Positions 26,455 to 34,417 of a stretch of 53,342 bases of DNA are shown here, in pieces. This stretch comes from CAVXAE01 sp044225565 (GTDB taxonomy: Bacteria; Pseudomonadota; Gammaproteobacteria; Steroidobacterales; Steroidobacteraceae): contig JBGAIL010000006.1 of NCBI GenBank assembly GCA_044225565.1, positions 1 to 53,342 on the forward strand, read 5' to 3'. A model generated the notes under the pieces. That model did no database searches and had not been told where the DNA came from. It worked only from the letters and a program-made list of their open reading frames with translations. The position numbers and the translations under genes are program-made. Within the stretch, counting starts at the first letter, position 1; every line of letters starts with the position of its first letter.

Positions 26455-26940
26455 TCAAGCCTGGGCAGTCACCACCCGGCCAGCGCGCGGCGCCGCGTAA
26501 GCCCCCGCCCGGCCATAAGTGCTCCCTTCGGGAGCAGTGCCGGTCAACGCCCCGAGCATCGTCTCAACCCGCTTCAGCCGCGCATTCACCAACGCTCCAT
26601 TGCGGTCGTTGAGCTCGCGGCACCGGGCCCCGCGGCTCGCACATTCCGCCCACAGCGGCTTGAGGGAGCCCGAAGGATCGCACCAGCCGAGCAGCTTCTC
26701 GAGCCCGGGCAGGTCGTTGGTGAACCCCATCATGCGGCACATCGAGCGGCGCTCTTCCTCCACGCGCAGGATGACGCCCACGCAATGCTGGCGCTCTGCC
26801 ATGGCGGCCTCGAGGGCGACCACGTCATTCGCCACCAGGCAGGCGTGCTCGCGGTCGAGGAGCTGCGAGAGCTCGGCGAGCGCGGCCGATTCCTGAGAAA
26901 TCAGTGAAGTGAGCGTCTCGCGGCAGGAAGCCGGATCCAT
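26455..26940 (-). CDS. flgN: Flagellar export chaperone FlgN
   Basis: FlgN escorts the hook-associated proteins FlgK and FlgL to the export gate. The 161-residue helical protein has the FlgN pattern LTSLISQESAALAELSQLLD followed by REHACLVANDVVALEAAMAE, and a central LPGLEKLLGWCDP region. It starts two bases after flgM and shares its sigma-28 promoter. The C-terminus is Ala/Gly-rich and probably disordered. Its substrates flgK and flgL are in this window. Confidence 0.9.
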   Translation of the reverse strand: MDPASCRETLTSLISQESAALAELSQLLDREHACLVANDVVALEAAMAERQHCVGVILRVEEERRSMCRMMGFTNDLPGLEKLLGWCDPSGSLKPLWAECASRGARCRELNDRNGALVNARLKRVETMLGALTGTAPEGSTYGRAGAYAAPRAGRVVTAQA

Positions 26941-26942
26941 GC

Positions 26943-27260
26943 TCAGGATTCCAGGTGCCCGAGGGCGCGCTCGATCTGCAAGAGACCGTCCGCGACACGC
27001 TCCGGGGACACTTTGTAGGAGCCCTGCTCGATGGCAGCGCGAACCTGCGCCACCCGGGTCTCATCGACCGCCGGCTGGCGGGCCAGGGTCTGCTCGAGCT
27101 GGGCGAGATGGCGGGCCGTGCCGGTGATATCGACCCCAGTGGCTTCAGCCGCCGCCGGATCCTTGCCGCCGGAGACCGCATCCCTGACGCGCTCGACCGC
27201 CCGCCCCGGCCCTACCGGCGCCGCGCGGTTGTTGTCGATGCTGTTGATCTTGCTGGACAC
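26943..27260 (-). CDS. flgM: Anti-sigma-28 factor FlgM
   Basis: FlgM binds FliA until the hook is complete and FlgM is exported. The 105-residue protein starts with GTG at 27260 (GGAGAG upstream) and has the N-terminal export region SSKINSIDNN and the C-terminal sigma-binding helices (VRAAIEQGSYKVSPERVADG, LLQIERALGHLES). Its own promoter is a consensus FliA site, giving the usual feedback loop. A Gly/Ala-rich middle section is expected for this natively unfolded protein. Confidence 0.95.
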   Translation of the reverse strand: MSSKINSIDNNRAAPVGPGRAVERVRDAVSGGKDPAAAEATGVDITGTARHLAQLEQTLARQPAVDETRVAQVRAAIEQGSYKVSPERVADGLLQIERALGHLES

Positions 27261-27289
27261 CTGGGGCTCTCCTCGATCCTCTGCTGCGC

Positions 27290-27316
27290 TTATCGGCTGC
27301 CGTCCGCGAAACTTTA
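27290..27316 (-). promoter_or_regulatory. Consensus sigma-28 promoter of flgM-flgN
   Basis: On the minus strand TAAAGTTT, 11 bases, GCCGATAA matches the FliA consensus at every position. The first three bases are also the flgA stop codon. The start of flgM lies about 30 bases downstream. Confidence 0.93.
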
Positions 27317-28039
27317 GGGCGTGACGCGGATCACGCCCGCGCTCTCGACGACCCCCTCCACGACCGCCTGGGAGGAAAGGTTCTGCACCCGCACCCGGCC
27401 GGCTGCCTGGGCGTCGCCGAGCGCCCTGCCGGGCGCCCTCACCTCGAAGCCGCCCGCCGAGGCCAGCAATGTGACGTGCTGCCCACGCTTGATGACGGAA
27501 TCCCCCTGCAACGCGTCTGCCGGGATCACCGAGCCCGCCCCGAGAGGTCGCTTCAACGTGGCGCCCTTCAGCTGGCTGACATCCGTCAGATAACTGGCAC
27601 TGGTGCCCGGCACCCTGCTCATCCGCACCTCCACGTCATCGGCCGTGAGGCGCGCGCCTCGAGCCGCCGCGTGGCGCAATATCAAAGTTGTGACGTTCGT
27701 CGCAATCGTGACGGGCACGTACACCGTCCAGCGCTGCGCGCCGGCACAGCTGACGGCCACCGTGACCCGTTCCTTGAACACCACTCCCGCAGGAAGCGAA
27801 GCCTGCAGAGGCTCGCTGCACGCCGCGAGGCGCAGCCGCGGATCGAGAGTGCCCACCGACACCTCAACAGTGTTGGGCTCTCCTGGAACGCGCTGCTGCA
27901 CGAATGTCTGCGCCGTCTTGCGTATCGCATCGAGGGATTGCATGGCTTGCGCCCCGCCCACCTGTGCGAACGTCGCGTGATGACCGAGGCCCAGCACAAT
28001 GAAAGCCCCGGCACGCCGGAATGTCGTCGTATGACTCAT
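27314..28039 (-). CDS. flgA: P-ring assembly chaperone FlgA
   Basis: FlgA is a periplasmic chaperone for FlgI during P-ring assembly. The ATG at 28039 gives 241 residues with a signal peptide (cleavage near ATFA-QVGG). The region LDPRLRLAACSEPL is followed by a C-terminal SAF-type domain (GARLTADDVEVRMSRVPG, RPLGAGSVIPADAL, VIKRGQHVTLLA) ending VVESAGVIRVTP. Its client FlgI appears truncated in this window. The gene is divergent from flgB, with a candidate sigma-54 site just upstream. Confidence 0.93.
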   Translation of the reverse strand: MSHTTTFRRAGAFIVLGLGHHATFAQVGGAQAMQSLDAIRKTAQTFVQQRVPGEPNTVEVSVGTLDPRLRLAACSEPLQASLPAGVVFKERVTVAVSCAGAQRWTVYVPVTIATNVTTLILRHAAARGARLTADDVEVRMSRVPGTSASYLTDVSQLKGATLKRPLGAGSVIPADALQGDSVIKRGQHVTLLASAGGFEVRAPGRALGDAQAAGRVRVQNLSSQAVVEGVVESAGVIRVTP

Positions 28040-28053
28040 GGTGCGGATCACTT

Positions 28054-28069
28054 TGCAAGCCGCGCGCCA
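28054..28069 (-). promoter_or_regulatory. Candidate sigma-54 promoter for flgA
   Basis: On the minus strand TGGCGCG, four bases, TTGCA matches the -24/-12 consensus TGGCACG-N4-TTGCW except for one base, with the correct GG-to-GC spacing. The predicted start of transcription is only about four bases before the ATG at 28039, which leaves no room for a ribosome site; so the site may be fortuitous or the leader unusually short. Confidence 0.4.
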
Positions 28070-28256
28070 GGGCACCGCACCGAATGAATCCGGCGATCGC
28101 CGCGTCTCTGATCTAAAGATGTCGGTCCCGCGGCCGTTACGCTGATGGCGCGGCCCCTCTGCCGCCACGGCAAACTCTTGCCGCCTGCGTGACGCAGCTC
28201 GCGCTTCGATCACCCATTCCCCGCTTCCCGCGCCCTGCGCCGCGCCGCGTGGCCAC

Positions 28257-28272
28257 TGGCATGCGCTTTGCT
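28257..28272 (+). promoter_or_regulatory. Sigma-54 promoter of the flgB operon
   Basis: TGGCATG, four bases, TTGCT matches the sigma-54 consensus TGGCACG-N4-TTGCW with one mismatch and exact -24/-12 spacing. The expected start is about 30 bases before flgB, with GGAG at 28300-28303 as ribosome site. It implies control by a FleQ/FlrC-type activator not present in the window. Confidence 0.8.
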
Positions 28273-28313
28273 TTGATCCCCGCGAGTCATTTTTTCGACG
28301 GAGCTCGCGCAAC

Positions 28314-28658
28314 ATGCCTTTCAATCTGGACGCGTACCTCGGGGTGCACGCCGCCGCGCTCAAAGTCGGCGGGCAACGCGCCGAGCTGCTGGCGAAGAAC
28401 CTCGCCAATGCGGACACACCGGGCTACAAGGCGCAGGACGTCGACTTCAGTGCCGCGCTCGCGCGCACCGGCAAATCGGCCGAGGCGCCCGCTCAACTCA
28501 AATACCGCACGCCGCTCGCCCCCGCGCTCGACGGCAACACCGTCGACGTGCAGCTCGAGCAGGCGGCCTTCGCCGAGAACGCCGTGCGCTTCCAGGCGAC
28601 GCTCACCTTCCTCAACGCGCGGTTCCGCGGCCTGATGACCGCGATCACGGGCCAGTGA
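28314..28658 (+). CDS. flgB: Flagellar proximal rod protein FlgB
   Basis: FlgB is a proximal rod subunit linking the MS ring to the rest of the rod. The 114-residue protein carries the rod-protein N-terminal signature (AELLAKNLANADTPGYKAQD) and a C-terminal helix (ENAVRFQATLTFLNARFRGL). It is the first gene of the operon behind the sigma-54 promoter. Length is slightly below the usual 130 but all conserved regions are present. Confidence 0.95.
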   Translation: MPFNLDAYLGVHAAALKVGGQRAELLAKNLANADTPGYKAQDVDFSAALARTGKSAEAPAQLKYRTPLAPALDGNTVDVQLEQAAFAENAVRFQATLTFLNARFRGLMTAITGQ

Positions 28659-28688
28659 CGGCCGGCCTCTAACTAAGGAGCCTTCGGA

Positions 28689-29126
28689 ATGTCCTCCTTC
28701 AAGGTATTCGACATCGCCGGATCCGGCCTCTCGGCCCAGTCCGTGCGACTCAACACGGTCGCGAGCAACCTCGCGAACGCGGACAGCGTCAGCGGCGACC
28801 CCAACAAGGTCTACAAGGCGCGCCATCCGGTGTTCGAGGCGGTGCGCGCGAAACTCGGCGCCGGGGCGGCCGGCATGCTCAGCCACAAGAGCGACGCCGC
28901 CGTGAAGGTGTCGGGCATCGTCGAGAACCAGGCGGAGCCGAGCGCGCGCTACGAGCCCGGCAACCCGCTCGCGAACGCCGAAGGCTACGTGTACGGCCCC
29001 AACGTGAACGTGGTCGAGGAGATGGTGGACATGATCTCCGCTTCCCGCGCCTACCAGAACAACGTCGAAGTGCTGAACACCTCCAAGGAGCTGATGCTCG
29101 CCACCCTGAGGCTCGGACAGTCATGA
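28689..29126 (+). CDS. flgC: Flagellar proximal rod protein FlgC
   Basis: FlgC is a proximal rod subunit. The 145-residue protein has SSFKVFDIAGSGLSAQSVRL with SNLANADSVSGDPNKVYKAR, and the C-terminal VEEMVDMISASRAYQNNVEV repeated in rod and hook proteins. AAGGAG lies before the ATG. It overlaps flgD by four bases. Confidence 0.96.
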   Translation: MSSFKVFDIAGSGLSAQSVRLNTVASNLANADSVSGDPNKVYKARHPVFEAVRAKLGAGAAGMLSHKSDAAVKVSGIVENQAEPSARYEPGNPLANAEGYVYGPNVNVVEEMVDMISASRAYQNNVEVLNTSKELMLATLRLGQS

Positions 29127-29779
29127 CCACCATCGATCCCGCCATCCTCTCCGCGCTGAACGCCGGCAAGAGCTCCGACACGAAGGACTCGAAGGAGCTC
29201 GGCCAGAACCAGTTCCTGACGCTGATGCTCGCGCAGCTGAAGAACCAGGACCCGATGAAGCCCACGGATCCCACGCAGTTCCTGAGCCAGCTCGCCCAGT
29301 TCTCGCAGGTGACGAGCACGCAGAACGTGGAAGCGAAGATCGGCGAGCTCAACGACTCGCTGCGCGCCACGCAGGTGCTGAACGGCACCACGCTCGTCGG
29401 CCGCAGCGTCCTCGCCAGGACGGATACGGCGAACTTCGTCAACGGCTCGACGCTCAACGGCGTGGTCGACGTCCCCGAAGGCGCGTCCTCCGCCCAGGTG
29501 GAGGTGCGCGACGCTGCCGGCCAGCTCATCCGCCGCTTCGCGATACCCGCGACGCAGGGCACCAACGAGTTCGGCTGGGACGGCTACACCAGCACCGGCG
29601 AGAAGGCGGCCTCCGGCACCTATGCCATCAAGATCACGGCGAACGTTTCCGGCACCACCGAATCGCTCGACCCGATGCTCTACAGCAAGGTCAGCAGCGT
29701 CACCATGGACTCTTCCGGGCTCGTGGTGAACACGGGCGTCGGCCCCGTTCCGCTCGACGACGTCAAACGCGTGATGTGA
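29123..29779 (+). CDS. flgD: Hook-cap protein FlgD
   Basis: FlgD forms the temporary scaffold on which the hook polymerises. The 218-residue protein has the conserved N-terminal export region with FLTLMLAQLKNQDPMKPTDP and FLSQLAQFSQV, a FlgD Ig-like/tudor region (VEVRDAAGQLIRRF, GTNEFGWDGYTSTGEKAASG) and a typical short tail ending LDDVKRVM. It is coupled to flgC. Confidence 0.96.
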   Translation: MTTIDPAILSALNAGKSSDTKDSKELGQNQFLTLMLAQLKNQDPMKPTDPTQFLSQLAQFSQVTSTQNVEAKIGELNDSLRATQVLNGTTLVGRSVLARTDTANFVNGSTLNGVVDVPEGASSAQVEVRDAAGQLIRRFAIPATQGTNEFGWDGYTSTGEKAASGTYAIKITANVSGTTESLDPMLYSKVSSVTMDSSGLVVNTGVGPVPLDDVKRVM

Positions 29780-29816
29780 CCCGCCCCGCGCACCCCATTC
29801 CCCAGGAGATACCTCA

Positions 29817-31034
29817 ATGCCTTTCCGCCTCGCCCTATCCGGCCTCAACGCCGCGCAAACCGACCTCACGGTGACCGCGAACAACGTCGCGAACGTCGCG
29901 ACCACGGGATTCAAGCAATCCCGCGCGGAGTTCGCAGATCTCTTCGCCACTTCCCAGCAGGGCGTGGCCTCCACCGCGGTCGGCAACGGCGTGCGCGTGT
30001 CGGAGATCTCGCAGCAGTTCGCGCAGGGCAACATCGACTTCACCGACAGCAGCCTCGACCTCGCCATCTCCGGCAACGGCTTCTTCGTGATGAGCGACGG
30101 CGGCGCCGTCAGCTACACACGCGCCGGCGCGTTCCAGGTGGATCAGGAAGGCTACGTGGTCAACTCCCGCGCGCAGCGCCTGCAGGTATATCCCCCGCTG
30201 CCCAACGGTGGCTTCAATACCGGCGGCCTGAGCGATCTCAGCCTCACCACCGGCGAAAGCGCGCCTTCGGCGACTACCGGCGCGGACGTGACGCTGAACC
30301 TTTCCGCCGACGCGGAAGTGCCCGCCACGGCGACCTTCGACCCGACGGACGCCACGAGCTACAACAACGCGACTTCGCTTACGGTCTACGATTCGCTCGG
30401 CGCGGCGCACACGGCAACGCTGTACTTCGTCAAAGGCGCTACGGCCAATGCCTGGGAATCGCGCCTCTACGTGGACGGGACGGCCGTGGGCGGCGCGAAC
30501 GCGCTGCAGTACACCGCCGCCGGCGAGCTGACCACGCCCGCGAACGGCGAGATCACGTTCCCGGCTTACACGCCGGCCACGGGCGCGAACGCGCTGAACA
30601 TGACTTTCGACTTCAGCGACACCACGCAGTACGGCGGACCCTTCGCCGTCAGCGCCATCACCCAGGACGGTTACACCACCGGCCGTCTCATCGGCATCGA
30701 CATCGGCGACAGCGGCGTCGTGCAGGCCCGTTTCACCAACGGCCGCTCGATCGCGCTCGGCCAGATCGCGCTCGCGAATTTCGCGAACCCGCAGGGCCTG
30801 CAGCAGTTCGGCGACCAGAGCTGGGCGGAGACCTTCGCTTCGGGCCAGGCGCTGCGCGGCAACGCCGGCAACTCAGGCTTCGGCACGCTGCAGTCCGGCG
30901 CGCTCGAGGCCTCGAACGTCGACATCACCGAGCAGCTGGTCAGCATGATCACCGCGCAGCGCAACTTCCAGGCGAACGCGCAGATGATCTCCACCGCCGA
31001 CTCGATCACCCAGACGATCATCAACATCCGGTAA
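29817..31034 (+). CDS. flgE: Flagellar hook protein FlgE
   Basis: FlgE builds the hook. The 405-residue protein has the N-terminal rod/hook signature (TANNVANVATTGFKQSRAEF), FVMSDGGAVSYTRAGAFQVD, a variable outer domain at about 145-300, and the C-terminal helix LVSMITAQRNFQANAQMIST. AGGAG precedes the ATG. The export switch (FlhB) acts after hook completion, when FlgK and FlgL are exported. Confidence 0.96.
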   Translation: MPFRLALSGLNAAQTDLTVTANNVANVATTGFKQSRAEFADLFATSQQGVASTAVGNGVRVSEISQQFAQGNIDFTDSSLDLAISGNGFFVMSDGGAVSYTRAGAFQVDQEGYVVNSRAQRLQVYPPLPNGGFNTGGLSDLSLTTGESAPSATTGADVTLNLSADAEVPATATFDPTDATSYNNATSLTVYDSLGAAHTATLYFVKGATANAWESRLYVDGTAVGGANALQYTAAGELTTPANGEITFPAYTPATGANALNMTFDFSDTTQYGGPFAVSAITQDGYTTGRLIGIDIGDSGVVQARFTNGRSIALGQIALANFANPQGLQQFGDQSWAETFASGQALRGNAGNSGFGTLQSGALEASNVDITEQLVSMITAQRNFQANAQMISTADSITQTIINIR

Positions 31035-31041
31035 TGCGCGG

Positions 31042-31782
31042 ATGGACAGACTACTCTACATCGCGATGTCGGGCGCCAAGGAAACCCTGCGCGCCCAGAC
31101 CGCGAACAACCACAACCTCGCGAACGCGAGCACCACCGGCTTCCGTGCGGATCTCAGCGCATTCCAGAGCAGGCAGGTGGTCGGCTCCGGCTTCGCCTCG
31201 CGCGTGTACGCGACCAACTCGACGACGGGCTGGAACTCGACCAGCGGGGCGCAGCTCTCGACCGGCCGCGATCTCGACATCTCATTGCAGGGCGACGGCT
31301 TCATCGCCGTGCAGGCGCCGGACGGCCGCGAGGCCTACACGCGCGCCGGCGACCTGCGGCTCGATGCGAACGGCATGCTCACGACGGGCGCCGGACATCC
31401 GGTGCTGGGCGACGGCGGGCCGATCACGGTTCCTCCGGCCACCTCGATGGGCATCGCTCCCGACGGAACGATCTCCATCGTGCCGCTGGGGCAAGGACCG
31501 GAGACCACCGCCAACGTCGCGCGCATCAAGCTCGTGAACCCCGACCCTCGCACCGTGGAGCGCGGACAGGACGGTCTCTTCCGCCAGCGCGACGGCAATG
31601 ATGCGCCGGCGGACGCCGCGGTACGGATCTCTTCCGGCGTGCTCGAGTCGAGCAACGTCAACGTCGCGGACGCGATGGTCAACATGATCGAGCTCGCGCG
31701 TCATTTCGATCTGCAGGTGAAAGCCATGCGCAGCGCCGAAGACAACGGCGCAGCGTCGGCCCAGCTCCTGCGAATGGGATAA
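31042..31782 (+). CDS. flgF: Flagellar rod protein FlgF
   Basis: FlgF is a distal/proximal junction rod protein. The 246-residue protein starts MDRLLYIAMSGAKETLRAQT with NHNLANASTTGFRADLSAF, contains the short FlgF/G core domain (FIAVQAPDGREAYTRAGDL) and ends with VNMIELARHFDLQVKAMRS. It lies seven bases after flgE. No anomaly was seen. Confidence 0.95.
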   Translation: MDRLLYIAMSGAKETLRAQTANNHNLANASTTGFRADLSAFQSRQVVGSGFASRVYATNSTTGWNSTSGAQLSTGRDLDISLQGDGFIAVQAPDGREAYTRAGDLRLDANGMLTTGAGHPVLGDGGPITVPPATSMGIAPDGTISIVPLGQGPETTANVARIKLVNPDPRTVERGQDGLFRQRDGNDAPADAAVRISSGVLESSNVNVADAMVNMIELARHFDLQVKAMRSAEDNGAASAQLLRMG

Positions 31783-31801
31783 CCCCAGAAGGTAGCCAAC
31801 C

Positions 31802-32587
31802 ATGATTCCAGCACTATGGGCAGCCAAGACCGGTCTCGATGCGCAGCAGACGCGCATGACCGTCACTTCGCACAACCTCGCCAACGTCAACACCAGCGGC
31901 TTCAAGAAGGGCCGTGCGGTGTTCGAAGACCTGCTGTACCAGAACGTCAAGCAGGTGGGCGGCGCAACCTCCCAGGACACGCAGATGCCGACCGGCCTGT
32001 CGCTCGGCACCGGCGTGCGCGTGGTGGCCACCGAGAAAACCTACACGCAGGGCAGCCTCCTGCAGACGGATAACGCGCTGGACGTCGCGATCGAGGGCCG
32101 CGGGTTCTTCCAGATCCTGATGCCGGACGGCACCGTCGGCTATACGCGCGACGGCAGCTTCCAGGTCAACAACCAGGGGCAGCTCGTCACCTCGAGCGGC
32201 TACCAGGTGCAGCCTGCCATCAGCATTCCCGACGGCGCGCAGACCATCACCATCGCGCGCGACGGCACGGTGTCCGCGCAGCTCGCCGGGCAATCCGCGC
32301 CGCAGCAGGTGGGCACGATGCAGCTGGTCGATTTCATCAATCCCGCCGGCCTGCAGCCGCGCGGCCAGAACCTGCTGTCCGAATCCGCAGCGAGCGGCCC
32401 GCCGCAGACCGGCACGCCCGGCCTGAACGGCCTCGGCTTCATCGAGCAAGGCTCGCTCGAGAGCTCCAACGTCAACGTCGTCGAGGAGCTGGTGAACATG
32501 ATCGAGACCCAGCGCGCCTACGAGATGAACTCGAAGGCGATCGCGACGACCGATCAGATGCTCGAGTACGTGAGCAACAGTCTCTAA
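31802..32587 (+). CDS. flgG: Flagellar distal rod protein FlgG
   Basis: FlgG builds the distal rod that crosses the P and L rings. The 261-residue protein, standard in length, begins MIPALWAAKTGLDAQQTRM with NLANVNTSGFKKGRAVFED and ends VEELVNMIETQRAYEMNSKA. It is among the most conserved flagellar proteins and the match is unambiguous. Confidence 0.97.
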   Translation: MIPALWAAKTGLDAQQTRMTVTSHNLANVNTSGFKKGRAVFEDLLYQNVKQVGGATSQDTQMPTGLSLGTGVRVVATEKTYTQGSLLQTDNALDVAIEGRGFFQILMPDGTVGYTRDGSFQVNNQGQLVTSSGYQVQPAISIPDGAQTITIARDGTVSAQLAGQSAPQQVGTMQLVDFINPAGLQPRGQNLLSESAASGPPQTGTPGLNGLGFIEQGSLESSNVNVVEELVNMIETQRAYEMNSKAIATTDQMLEYVSNSL

Positions 32588-32642
32588 GGCGCCGCACGGC
32601 GGACTTGCGGGGCTGGCGCAGCCCCGCACGAGGAGAACGGAT

Positions 32643-33317
32643 TTGAGAAAGATTCTGAAACTTGCGCTGGTGGTTCCAGTGGTCACGGCCCTCGCCGGCT
32701 GCGCGACCAATGCGGATCCGCTGGCGGACTACGACCCGACGTGGCCCGAAGAGTCCGTGCCGGCACCGACCGGTGGCGCCATCTACCAGGCCGGCCACGA
32801 GGTCGCGCTGTTCGAGAACCCCACCGCCAGACGCGTAGGCGACGTCATCACCATCCGTCTGCAGGAGAAGACCGACGCGTCGAAGAGCTCGAGCACGTCG
32901 ACGAGCAAGAAATCGGATGCGAGCATCGCAGGCCCAGTCGTCATCGGCCGGCCGGTGACCGTGAACGGCACCGAGGTGCTGAAGGGCAGCCTGGCGAGCG
33001 ACACCGGCTTTGACGGCCAGGGCGGCAGCAAGCAGAGCAACAGCCTGGAAGGCGACGTCACCGTCGCCGTGGTGAAGCGCCTGTCGAACGGCAACCTGTT
33101 CGTGCGCGGCCAGAAATGGATCGGCATCAACCAGGGGCAGGAGTTCATTCGCGTGCAGGGCGTGATCCGTCCCATCGACATCCAACCCGACAACTCCGTG
33201 CCGTCCTACAAGGTGGCCAACGCCATGATCTCCTACGGCGGCAAGGGCGCCCTCGCCAACGCCAACAAGCAAGGCCTGCTGGCCCGCTTCTTCAATTCAC
33301 CCTGGATGCCCTTCTGA
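32643..33317 (+). CDS. flgH: Flagellar L-ring lipoprotein FlgH
   Basis: FlgH forms the outer-membrane L ring. The frame starts with TTG at 32643, preceded by GAGGAGAA, and encodes 224 residues with a lipobox LAGC (Cys20). It contains DVITIRLQEKTDASKSSSTS, VTVAVVKRLSNGNLFVRGQK, and the typical C-terminus LLARFFNSPWMPF. The stop overlaps the flgI ATG by one base. Confidence 0.96.
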   Translation: MRKILKLALVVPVVTALAGCATNADPLADYDPTWPEESVPAPTGGAIYQAGHEVALFENPTARRVGDVITIRLQEKTDASKSSSTSTSKKSDASIAGPVVIGRPVTVNGTEVLKGSLASDTGFDGQGGSKQSNSLEGDVTVAVVKRLSNGNLFVRGQKWIGINQGQEFIRVQGVIRPIDIQPDNSVPSYKVANAMISYGGKGALANANKQGLLARFFNSPWMPF

Positions 33318-34408
33318 TGACGACCCCATGCGCTGCCGGGCCTGCACCACGCAAGGCGCCCACCCTCCTCGTGCCGTTCAAGCGCTCGCTGCTCGGGCGC
33401 GCGCTGCTGGGCATCGCCCTGCTCGTCTCGATGGGCGCCGCGCAGGCAGAGCGGGTGAAGGACATCGCTTCCGTGCAAGGCGTGCGCAACAACCAGCTCG
33501 TCGGCTACGGTCTCGTCGTCGGCCTCGACGGCACGGGCGACCAGACGAGCCAGGCGCCCTTCACCATCCAGAGCATCCGCAACATGCTGGCGAAGTTCGG
33601 TGTGACCATCCCGAGCAACGTCAATCCGCAGCTGAAGAACGTGGCGGCAGTGACGGTGCACGCGGAGTTGCCGCCGTTCTCCAAGCCCGGCCAGAACATC
33701 GACGTCACCGTAGCTTCCATCGGCAACGCCGGGAGCCTGCGCGGCGGCGCGCTGCTCATGACGCCCATGCGCGGCATCGACGGCGAGGTCTACGCCATCG
33801 CACAGGGCAACATGGTCGTGAGTGGCTTCGGCGTGAACGGCAAGGACGGCTCGCGCGTGTCGCTCAACGTTCCGAGCAGCGGGCGCATCCCGAACGGAGC
33901 GACGGTCGAGCGCGCAGTTCCTTCGGACTTCGGCACTGGCCAGCACGTCGTGCTCAACCTCAACACGCCGGACTTCACCACTGCCGCTCGCATGGCGGAA
34001 GGCATCAACAAGCTCCTCGGTGAAAGCACGGCGGAGGCGCTGGATGCAGTATCCGTGCGCGTGGTCGCACCAGTGGATCCCAACCAGCGCATCGCCTATC
34101 TCTCCACGCTCGAGGGCATCGAAATCGAGCCGGGCGAGGCTCCCGCGCGCGTCATCGTGAACTCGCGCACCGGCACCGTGGTGATCGGCTCGCACGTGCG
34201 AGTGACGCCGGCCGCCGTGTCGAGCGGTTCGCTCACAGTCACCGTCACGGAAAGGCTGGACGTCAGTCAGCCGAGTGCCTTCAGCGAAGGCGGCCAGACC
34301 GTGGTCACGCCGCGCAGCAATGTGGAAGCCACGCAGGAAGACGCGCACATGTTCGTCTTCAACTCCGGCGTGAACCTCGACCAGACCTGCGGGCCGAGCT
34401 CATCGTGA
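33317..34408 (+). CDS. flgI: Flagellar P-ring protein FlgI, C-terminus lost by out-of-frame deletion
   Basis: FlgI forms the periplasmic P ring. The 363-residue product has a signal peptide ending MGAAQA-ERV, then the family sequence VQGVRNNQLVGYGLVVGLDG and continues normally to FVFNSGVNLD. Family members then carry about 30 more residues and end ALRAELIVI or similar. Here the frame instead runs QTCGPSSS and stops at 34408, while LRAELIVI followed by a stop is encoded in another frame at 34387-34413. A deletion of about 80 bases with a frame change explains this. The ring may not assemble normally; an assembly error is possible. Confidence 0.93.
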   Translation: MTTPCAAGPAPRKAPTLLVPFKRSLLGRALLGIALLVSMGAAQAERVKDIASVQGVRNNQLVGYGLVVGLDGTGDQTSQAPFTIQSIRNMLAKFGVTIPSNVNPQLKNVAAVTVHAELPPFSKPGQNIDVTVASIGNAGSLRGGALLMTPMRGIDGEVYAIAQGNMVVSGFGVNGKDGSRVSLNVPSSGRIPNGATVERAVPSDFGTGQHVVLNLNTPDFTTAARMAEGINKLLGESTAEALDAVSVRVVAPVDPNQRIAYLSTLEGIEIEPGEAPARVIVNSRTGTVVIGSHVRVTPAAVSSGSLTVTVTERLDVSQPSAFSEGGQTVVTPRSNVEATQEDAHMFVFNSGVNLDQTCGPSSS

Positions 34409-34417
34409 TCTGACGTC

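Noticed and set aside
34387..34413. Possible small separate peptide ending LRAELIVI
   Set aside because: It is the remnant of the normal flgI end in another frame, not an independent gene.
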